Below, piece after piece: positions 55,823 through 64,000 of a DNA stretch of 64,000 nucleotides. The position numbers were made by a program, and so were the translations under genes. The notes under the pieces are model-generated. The model ran no database searches. It saw nothing but the letters and a program-made list of their open reading frames with translations, and was not told where the DNA came from. Positions within the stretch are counted from its first letter, which is position 1, and the number at the start of each line of letters is the position of its first letter. Source of the stretch: Massariosphaeria phaeospora (Eukaryota; Ascomycota; Dothideomycetes; Pleosporales); NCBI GenBank assembly GCA_011032825.1, contig JAADJZ010000019.1, positions 733,173 to 797,172 of the forward strand, read 5' to 3'.

Positions 55823-58180
55823 TTATATTACTAACAGACTTTTTTTACAAGCTAGCAGCTTTCTTTTAAAACAAGTTGTTTTCACGCGTAGTTGTCTGTT
55901 GCGCGAGTGTTTTCCTAGATTTTCAAGCGTCCGCGCCGTTGCTAGCACTTTTATTCGTTTATCTAAGTACTTTACAAGCGCAGCAGTTGTTCTGCTGTTT
56001 CCTAGAGTTTTTAAATCGCAAAGGCAACGCTACTCTGCGACGCTTTCTCTTTAAGAGAAGTATTATATCTAAAAGAGCATGCGAAGCAGTGAAACTAGCA
56101 AAGGCAGCAACAGGTTTTACAAGTTTTACATTTTAAACTTAACTTAACCTTTGCGACGCACTTTTTTAGAGAAAGCGCATGCAAAAAAGAAGAAAGAAAC
56201 GAGAATGCTATGCGCTAAAGCTGCAACCTAGATAACTAAACAGGCTTAGAGCAAAAAGTAGAATAATTCGGTATCTAGAAAAGACACATTTACTAATAGC
56301 TTCTTAATGTCGGTTTCTTCGATTTCTTTGTAAAAAATGCTTTGATTTACCGCCCGAACGAGATTCTACATGAATTTAGTTCGTTTTTTGGCAACGATAC
56401 ACTGCGGTAGGTACAGTAAGTTTAAAAGTTTAGCTTAAACTTATTTCAATTGCATGTTGTTCTAGATAGCGAAAGAAAAGACCTAGTCCTACACAAGGTT
56501 ATATTTAGAAACAGCAATAATTGCATTACGTGCGACTTTAGTTTCTAGCCTAAAACTAAAAAGTACAATTGCTATTAAACCTGTTGTCTTTAAGAGTGTA
56601 ACACTTGTTTTAGCTAGCTGCGCGCTTAGAGCCTCGACATAAATGTCGCTTTTTATGTTAAAAAGTATGTTTTCTTGTAGCATATTGCGCAGATCTAGCA
56701 AAGCTCGCTTTTAACTAGCCTTTTTTTAACTAAAAAAAAGTAGAAGCTTGCTTATAAAAGTATTGATAGTAGTTTAGTACTTTGTTAAAAAGTGCGAAAC
56801 ACACTGCTGCTAACTTAAAGTGCGTGTAGAAGTGTACGTTGAAAAACGAAAGTTCGTAAGCGAAGTGCGTTTACAAGATTTGCAAGCTTAAAACGCGAAT
56901 AGCTTTAAAAGCCTCGTTAAATAGGTCAAAGACAAGAATATTATTAATATACCAGCAATAAAACTAAAGCGTACGTTAATAGAAGTATAGCTATTTGTAG
57001 TAGGCTATAAAGAGATTTGCAAAGACAAAAGCGCAATGTAACTCTATTAGAACCTCGTTAACTTAGCAAACTAATTTAGGCTTAATCTAAAATAGCGCTT
57101 CGTGCCAAATAAAATTGAAAGCTTTAAAAATCTAGTTCCTAGTTTGCTTATTATACTAGTTGCTGTTTTCAAGAATAAACTAAAAAGCATGCACGAAATT
57201 CTTTTAACAAATGTTTGTATACATGCTTGCAACGTCGCTAGTGTGTAGTCGCATAAAAGTTGTGTTGCTATAGTTGAAATTTGCAACTTTTGAACATAGA
57301 TTTCGGCTGCTTTCGCATATCTACGAGAAAGAGCGTTGAACTAGTAGTAGCATAGCGTGCAGTATTCTGCCTAAAAGTCCTAGCACATAGAAATGCATTA
57401 GTACAATAGGCCTAATTTTTATAAGCTTTTGTAGATCTTAGGAATGCTATAGAGAATTAAGATTGCTTTATTTGCATAAGCTAAACGCTAAAAACGTAAT
57501 ACTCGCTTCGTGTTTAAATGCAAGTAATATAAGCTGTCTTAATGCACACAAAGAAGTTAATGCTCAAAGTGTTAAACAGCACTTTAATAGAAGTTATCAA
57601 ACTCTACTTTTCTTTAGTGCTAAATTTGAATTTGTGGTATGTAAAAAAAAGCTTTTACTTGTGTCTCGTACTACTTACGAGTAACAACTAAAACTTTAAA
57701 GTTTTTGTTAGTAATTAGTGCTAGAAGCTAAGCTCTTAATAGCCAATCGCGCAGATTTTTCAAAGAAACTACGACTCGAAAGAAAGCGTTGTTCTTAGAG
57801 TTAGGTTAGAGTATAGGTCGCTCGTAAAGCGCACAGCGCAAAGCTTTCCTCTTAACCTAAATGCTGTTTGCAAACTAATCGTCGTTAATACCTGTGTCTT
57901 AGCTAGTTAATAGATACAAAATAAATTTGTGCTAGCTAAGCAGTACGTTTGTACCGTTGCTTTAAAAATGCGTTATAAAACAACACTTCTAACTTAGTTG
58001 CTCAAACTAGTTTAGCGCTACTTGTTAATTAAGCGGCTTAGAGAACAAAAACTTTAGATTTACGCTAAGCGTGTACTCGATGTTTATAAGAAGTTTAACA
58101 CTATTAAGTTTGTATACACCTAGGCGCTAGTCTATAAGCGTTTTAAACTAATGCGCAAGCTAAGTGCGCTAGATGTACAT
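55823..58180 (-). pseudogene. Retroelement ORF2 (reverse transcriptase), copy 5
   Basis: Start and stop are still in phase (2,358 nt, one codon shorter than copy 4). A Trp before the YxDD box is preserved (WYINN, ~56,935-56,955), which supports the view that the stops elsewhere are RIP products of Trp codons. The active-site Asp residues are changed to Asn. Confidence 0.77.
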
Positions 58181-58253
58181 TATTTAAAATAAAAAGTTTT
58201 AAAGTTAAAAGAACTTAGAGGCAGCGCGCTGTTTGCATAGAGCAATAGTGCAT

Positions 58254-59157
58254 TTAGCGCTTTTTCTACTGCTTTTAAAAAAGTGCTGCGTTTTTTGTTG
58301 CTTCTTTAGCAGCGCTTGACACCTTAGCGATGTTCTTCGTCTAGTTTTTAGTCTTCGAGAGACTAGCTTCTCTTTGACTTTTTCTCAATTTTAGTTTAGC
58401 CTGCTTATTCTTCTAGATTGTTGCTAGCGTTTGCCGATTTCTTTGATAAACTTAGCTAAAGCTTTTTGTCGCTAGGCAAGGCGCTAGTAGCTTTAACCTA
58501 AGCTTTTTTCTGCGTTGCAATTGTTTTTTCTTAGTTTTAATTTGTGGTAGGCAGCGTTGGCTCTAATTGAAATAGTTGTTTTAACTAATAATTTTCGCAC
58601 GGTTGGTTTATTAGAAGCGTAAAAGCTTAAGCTGATGTAGTTGTCATTCGCTGCTAATTTTCAGCCGTCGAAGAGAGCCTTGGTCTGCGCGTCTAGATCG
58701 CACAATTGTTTAAAATTTCGATTTAGCTTTTTTGATTTCAATTATGCGTTCTAGCGCTGCTTTTTTTGATGCTTTAAAAGCTAAGAAGAAGTCTTTAAAA
58801 GCGAGTTGCCTATGTTTAGTAGCTAGTCTTAAGACTTAAACAGAAAAGCTCGAAGGATTTTAGTTTAAAAAGATTAAAGTTTGTTTTTGCTAAAGAGTTA
58901 GTAATAGACTTTGCAAAGAAGTTTTTTATTCTTTTAAAACAACAATAGCGTTAGCTATTTTAAAGTGCGCTTAAACAATTTGTTTAAGTAACGTTTTCGT
59001 TCGTTTCTAAACAAAGGCAGGAACAAGCGCTACAAGTTAAGCAGTAATTTAGCGTTAACAATTCGTTTAACAAAGCTGCTAATAAGCTTATTAGCAGTTT
59101 TTAGATTAAACTCGGCCGTCTAAGTGTTAATAGTGAAAAAGCTTTAACACTAAACAT
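58254..59157 (-). pseudogene. Retroelement ORF1, copy 5
   Basis: Same as ORF1 of copy 4, with several one-base deletions in addition to RIP stops. Confidence 0.65.
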
Positions 59158-59263
59158 TTTATCTATTAGCTTATTCTAAGTTGGATAGCTAGGGTAGAAC
59201 TAGAATCGTAGTGCTTGTAACATAGTAGAGTACTAAAAGAATTAAAGTAGATAAAGTTAAAGT

Positions 59264-59589
59264 TGTATGTAAAGTAAAATAATTTAATTAGATTTAGTCT
59301 TTTTGCAAAGAAGAGTTGTTGAAATGCTTTAGTTCGCAAGACACTTTTCGTTTCTTGTTGTATCTACAGAAAGAAACTTATTAAGAATAAAAAAAAAGCT
59401 GTTTATATACATTAAAATCGAGGGAAAGTTCTTTCAAGTTGTTTACTTGCTACGCTGCTAGAAGTTTAAGCTTCTAGCTGCTGCCTAGCTTTTGCAAAGC
59501 CAAGTGCGAGTAGAAAAGCTAAGACAATGCAAAACGTTGTGCTGTAAAACGGGCAGCTCTAAAAGTCTGTTAGTAATTGGTAGGTACTA
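59264..59589 (-). mobile_element. Telomeric retroelement copy 6 (3' end only)
   Basis: About 326 bp, truncated at the same internal telomere-like motif as copies 2 and 8, then continued by telomere-like repeats. Confidence 0.85.
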
Positions 59590-59676
59590 GAGTTACTTAG
59601 AGTTCGAGTTAGAGTTAGGTTTTAGAGTTAGAGTTAGAGTTAGAGTTAGAGTTAAAGTTAAGGTTAGAGTTAGAGT
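59590..59676 (+). repeat. Interstitial telomere-like tract
   Basis: About 14 units of TTAGAG with scattered variants, including TTAAGG and TTAGGTT. Confidence 0.88.
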
Positions 59677-60104
59677 TGTATGTAAAGTAAAATAATTCAA
59701 TTGAATTTAGTTTTTCTGCAAAGAAGAGTTGTCGAAATGCCTTGGTTCGCAAGACACTTTTCGTTTCTTGTTGTATCTACAGAAAGAAACTTATTAAGAA
59801 TAAAAAAAAGCTGTTTATATACATTAAAATTAGAGGGAAGTTCTTTTAAGTTGTTTACTTGCTGCGCTGTTGAAGTTTGAGCTTCTAGCTGCTGCCTAGC
59901 CTTTGCAAAAGCCAAGTGCGAGTAGAGAAGCTAAAAAATGCAAAACGTTGTGCTGTAAAACGAGCAGCTCTAAAAGTCTGTTAGTAATTGGTAGGTACTA
60001 AAGTTACTTAGAGTTTAAGTTAGAGTTAGCGCTTGGCGCTAGGCTTTACCTAAATCTTTTATTTCTAGAAACCGCAATAGTTGACCTAGATCGAAACAAT
60101 ACTT

Positions 60105-62445
60105 TTATATTACTAACAGACTTTTTCTACAAGCTAGCAGCTTTCTTTTAAAACAAGTTGTTTTTACGCGTAGTTGTCCGCTGCGCGAGTGTTTTCCTAG
60201 ATTTTCAAGCGTCCGCGCTGTTGCTAGCACTTTTATTTGTTTATCAAGTACTTTACAAGCGCAGTAGTCGTTTTGCTGCTTCCTAGAGTTCTTGAATCGC
60301 AAAGGCAACGCTACTTCGCGACGCTCTCTCCTTAGAAAAGTATTATACCGAAAAAGTATGCAAAGTAGTAAACTAGCAAGAGCAGCAACAGGTTTTACAA
60401 GTCTTACATTTTAAACCTAACTCAACTTTGCAACGCACTTTTCTAGAGAAAGCGCATGCAAAGAAGGAGAAAGAAACGAGAATGCTATGCGCTAAAGCTG
60501 CAACCTAGATAACTAAACAAGCTTAGAGCAAAAAGTAGAATAATCTAGTATCTAAGAAAACACATTTACTAACAGCTTTTAATGTTGGTTTCTTCGATTT
60601 CTTTGTAAAAAATGCTTTGATTTACCGCCTAAACGAGATTCTACATGAATCTAGTTCGTTTTTTGCAACATACACTGCGGTAGGTACAGTAGGTTTAAAA
60701 GTCTAGCTTAAACTTATTTCAATCGCATGTTGTTCTAGATAGCGAAGGAAAAGACCTAGTCCTACACAAGTTATATTTAGAAACGGCAATAATTGCATTA
60801 CGTACAACTCTAGTTTCTAGCTTAAAACTAAAAAAGTACGATTGCTATTAACCTGTTGTTTTAAAGTGTAACACTTGTTTTAGCTAGCGCGCGCTTAGAG
60901 CCTCAACATAAATGTCGCTTTTATGTTAAAAAGTATGTTTTTTTGTAGCATATTGCGCGGATCTGGCAGAGCTCGCTTTAACTAGCTTTTTTTAACTAAG
61001 AAAAAGTAGAAGCTTGCTTATAAAAGTATTAATAGTAGTTTAGCACTTTGTTAAAGAGTGCGAAACACACTGCTGCTAACTGAATGCGTGTAAAAGCGTA
61101 CGTCGAAAAACAAAAGTTCGTAAGCAAAGTGCGTTTACAAAATTTGCAAGCTTAAAACGCGAATAGCTTCAAAAGCCTCGTTAGATAGGTCAAAGACAAG
61201 AATATTATTAATATACTAGCAATAAAACTAAAGCGTACGTTGATAGAAGTATAGCTATTTGTAGTAAGCTATAAAAAGATTTGCAAAAACAAAAGCGCAA
61301 TGTAACTCTATTAGGACCTCGTTGACTTAGCAAACTAATTTAGGCTTAATCTAAAATAGCGCTCTGTGCCAAATAAAATTAGAAGCTTCGAGAATCTAGT
61401 TTCTAGTTTGCTTATTATACTAGTTGCTGTTTTTAAGAATAAACCAAAGAGCATGCACGAAATTTTTTTAACAGATGTTTGTATACATGCTTGCAACGTT
61501 GCTAGTGTGTAGTCGCATAAAAGTTGTGTTGCTACAGTTAAAATCTGCAACTTTTAAACACAGATTTCGGCTGCTCTCGCATATCTACGAGAAAAAGCGT
61601 TGAACTAGTAGTAGCATAGCGTGTAGTATTCTGCCTAGAGGTTCTAGCACATAGAAATGCATTAGTACAATAGGCTTAATTTTCTATAGACTTTTGTAGA
61701 TCTTAGAAATGCTATAGAGAATCGAGATTGCTTTATTTGCATAAGCTAAACGCTAAAAACGTAATACCCGCTTCGTGTTTAAATGTAGGTAATATAAGCC
61801 GTTTTAATGCACACAAAGAAGTTAATGCTTAAAGTGTTAAACAGCACTTTAATAGAAGTCATCAAACTCTGCTTTTTTTTGGTGCTGAATTTGAATTTGT
61901 GGTATGTAGAAAAAAGCTTTCACTTGTGTCTCGTACTACTTACGAGTAACAACTAAAACTTTAAAGTTTTTGTTAGTAATTAGTGCTAGAAGCTGAGCTT
62001 CTAATAGCCAATCGCGCAGATTTTTCAAAAGGACTACGACTCGAAAGAGAGCGTTGTCCTTAGAGTTAGGTTAAGGTATAAGTCGCCCGTAAAGCGCACA
62101 GCGCAAGGCTTTTCTCTTAACTTAAATGCTGTTTGCAAACTAATTGTCGTTAATGCCTGTGTTCTAGCTAGTTAACAGATATAAAATAAATCTGTGCTAG
62201 CTAAGCAGTACGTTTGTACCGTTGCTCTAAAAATGCGTTATAAAACGACACTTTTAACTTAGTTGCTTAAACTAGTCTAGCGCTACTTGTTAATTGAGCG
62301 GCTTAGAGAATAAAAACTTTAAATTTACGCTAAGCGTGTACTTGATGTCTATAAAGAGTCTAACACTATCGAGTTTGTATACACCTAAGCGCTAGTTTAT
62401 AAGCGTCTCAAACTAATGCGCAAGCTAAGTGCGCTAGATGTACAT
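60105..62445 (-). pseudogene. Retroelement ORF2 (reverse transcriptase), copy 7
   Basis: The C-terminal ~65 codons are free of stops here (..LRVKTTCFKRKLLACRKSLLVI), confirming the end of ORF2. Upstream, RIP stops and indels break the frame; YxDD reads YINN near 61,200-61,215. Confidence 0.73.
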
Positions 62446-62519
62446 TATTTAAAATAAAAAGTTTTAAAGTTAAAAGAACTCTAGAGGCAGCGCGCTGTTT
62501 GCATGAAGCAATAGTGCAT

Positions 62520-63436
62520 TTAGCACTTTTTCTACTGCTTTTTAAAGAAAGTGCTGCGTTTTTTGTTGCTTTCTTAGCAGCGCTTCGACACCTTAGCAGT
62601 GTTCTTTGTCTAGTTTTTAGTCTTCAGAGACTAGCTTTTCTTTGACTTTTTCTAATTTCGGTTTAGCTTGCTTATTTTTTCTAGATTGTTGCTAGCGTTT
62701 GCCGATTTCTTTGATAAACTTGGCCAAAGCTTTCTTGTCGCTAGGCAAGGCGCTAGTAGCTTCGACCTAAGCTTTTTTCTACGTTGCCAATTGTTTTTTC
62801 TTAGTTTCAATTTGTCGGTAGGCAGCGTTGGCTCCAATTGAAATAGTTGTTTTAACTAATAATTCTTTGCACGGTTGGTTTATTAGGAGCGTAAAAGCTT
62901 TGAAGCTGATGTAGTTGTTATCTGCTGCTAATTTCTAGCCGTCGAGGAGAGCCTTAGTCTGCGCGTCTAGATCGCACAATTGTTCAAGAATTTCAATCTT
63001 GGCTTTTTTAATTTCAATTATGCGTTCTAGCGCTGCTTTTTTTGATACTTTAAGAGCTAAGGAGAAGTTTTTAAGAGCAAGTTGCTTATGTTTAGTAGCT
63101 AGTCTTAAGACTTAAACAGAAAGAGCTCGAAGGAATTTTAGTTTAGAAAAATTAAAGTTTGTTTTTGCTAAAAAGTTGGCAATGGACTTTGCAAAAGAGT
63201 TTTTTATTCTTTCAAGACAACAATAGCGTTGGCTATTTTAAAGTGCGCTTGAACAATTTGTTTAAGTAACGTTTTCGTTTGTTTCTAAACAGAGGCGAGA
63301 ACAAGCGCTACAAGTTAAGCAGTAGATTTAGCGTTAACAATTCGTTTAACAAAGCTGCTAATAAGCTTATTAGCAGTTTTCAGATTAAACTTGCCGTCTA
63401 AGTGTTAATAGTAGAAGAAGCTTTAACACTAAACAT
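62520..63436 (-). pseudogene. Retroelement ORF1, copy 7
   Basis: ATG at 63,436. Frame-breaking indels and RIP stops. A stop-free stretch near 62,652-62,837 retains the basic Lys-rich part. Confidence 0.65.
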
Positions 63437-63540
63437 TTCTTTATTAGCTTATCCTAAGTTGGACGGCTAGGGTAGAACTAGATCGTAGTGCTTGTAACAT
63501 AGTAGAGTACTAAAGAAATTAAAGTAAATAAAGTTAGAGT

Positions 63541-63866
63541 TGTATGTAAAGTAAAATAATTTGATTGGATTTAGTCTTTCTGCAAAGAAGAGTCGTTGAA
63601 ATGCCTTAGTTTGCAAGACACCTTTCGTTTCTTGTTGTATCTACAGAAAGAAACTTATTAGAATAAAAAAAGAGCTGTTTATATACATTAGAATCGGGGG
63701 AAGTTCCTTCGAGTTGTTTACTTGCTGCGCCGCCGGAAGTTTGGGCTTCCGGCTGCTGCCTAGCCTTTGCAGGAGCCAAGTGCGAGTGGAGGAGCCAAGA
63801 CGATGCAGGACGTTGTGCTGTAGAACGGGCAGCCCTGAAAGTCTGTCAGTAATTGGTAGGTACTAG
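63541..63866 (-). mobile_element. Telomeric retroelement copy 8 (terminal, 3' end only)
   Basis: About 326 bp of 3' sequence capped by the telomere. The first ~160 bp are RIP-mutated like the other copies, but the last ~160 bp are much richer in GC (GCCGCCGGAAG, GGCTTCCGGCTG) and look close to the ancestral sequence. Confidence 0.88.
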
Positions 63867-64000
63867 GGTCACTTAGGGTTAGGGTTAGGGTTAGGGTTAG
63901 GGTTAGGGTTAGGGTTAGGGTTAGGGTTAGGGTTAGGGTTAGGGTTAGGGTTAGGGTTAGGGTTAGGGTTAGGGTTAGGGTTAGGGTTAGGGTTAGGGTT
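63867..64000 (+). repeat. Telomere, (TTAGGG)n
   Basis: From 63,873 to the last base there are 21 perfect TTAGGG units without variants, running outward on the plus strand. This is the chromosome end, or the point where the assembly stops within it. Confidence 0.98.

Larger units (their letters stand above)
55390..59251 (-). mobile_element. Telomeric retroelement copy 5 (near full length)
   Basis: About 3.86 kb with the complete 5' leader seen in copies 1 and 7. It is separated from copy 6 by only ~12 bp of telomere-like sequence. Confidence 0.88.
59677..63530 (-). mobile_element. Telomeric retroelement copy 7 (near full length)
   Basis: About 3.85 kb, complete at both ends. Many single-base deletions relative to copy 4. 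Confidence 0.88.

Noticed and set aside
45711..63872. A hammerhead ribozyme in the retroelement ends, as in many Penelope-like elements
   Set aside because: I looked for the CTGATGA and GAAA core on the element strand and did not find it; RIP decay could have removed it, so I make no claim.

Overview
The window is the end of a fungal chromosome. The last 128 bases are a pure (TTAGGG)n array. Genes have short 46-84 bp GT-AG introns. Repeats carry dense one-directional C-to-T / G-to-A changes that turn Gln and Trp codons into TAA/TAG, the footprint of repeat-induced point mutation (RIP). A filamentous ascomycete is clear; Dothideomycetes/Pleosporales is my best guess but is not proven by the sequence.

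Bases 1-20,133 are a GC-balanced gene region broken by DNA transposons. A GH31 alpha-xylosidase and an aminoglycoside-phosphotransferase-like kinase converge on each other and sit between two copies of a Fot1/pogo-type transposon whose 5' ends face each other (1-101 and 5,053-8,009). The second copy carries two inserted miniature elements. Next come a large membrane protein with an in-frame TGA near its N terminus, a triple-domain pectin methylesterase with a Ser/Thr-rich tail and several coding lesions, a DHA2-type MFS exporter, and a Zn2Cys6 regulator. Exporter plus regulator is a pair often seen at the edge of metabolite clusters, but no biosynthetic enzyme is in view.

Bases 20,134-45,607 are a nest of repeats. 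They hold a decayed ORF of unknown function, a 1.86-kb pogo-type transposon, a second truncated copy of it, and a 7.49-kb chromodomain Ty3/gypsy retrotransposon inserted in that second copy with a 5-bp target duplication. The retrotransposon has an extra, intact, four-exon gene on the strand opposite gag-pol. Further right are fragments of other transposases, a RIP-inactivated telomere-linked RecQ-type helicase gene (37.4-42.4 kb, itself interrupted by a miniature element), a 148-bp minisatellite, and a second helicase 3' fragment that ends directly in degenerate telomeric repeats.

Bases 45,608-64,000 are the most unusual part. They are a head-to-tail array of eight copies (four near full length at ~3.82-3.87 kb, four 5'-truncated) of one retroelement. 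Each copy is joined at its 3' end to telomere-like (TTAGAG)n tracts, and the last one is capped by the real telomere. A ninth, older copy lies at 33,833-36,898. Reading through the RIP stops on the minus strand reveals two ORFs that conventional ORF calling misses: a ~306-aa Lys-rich ORF1 and a ~786-aa ORF2 with reverse-transcriptase motifs (D-V-A-S-M-Y-T-N-I, Y-I-D-[D/N], a downstream F-L-[D/N] segment and a thumb-like A-R-G segment) resembling Penelope-like elements. Orientation, constant 3' ends, variable 5' truncation and telomeric junctions all fit a terminal retroelement that extends chromosome ends, comparable in logic to Athena/Coprina and MoTeR elements. All copies here are dead by RIP except for the sequence next to the telomere itself.
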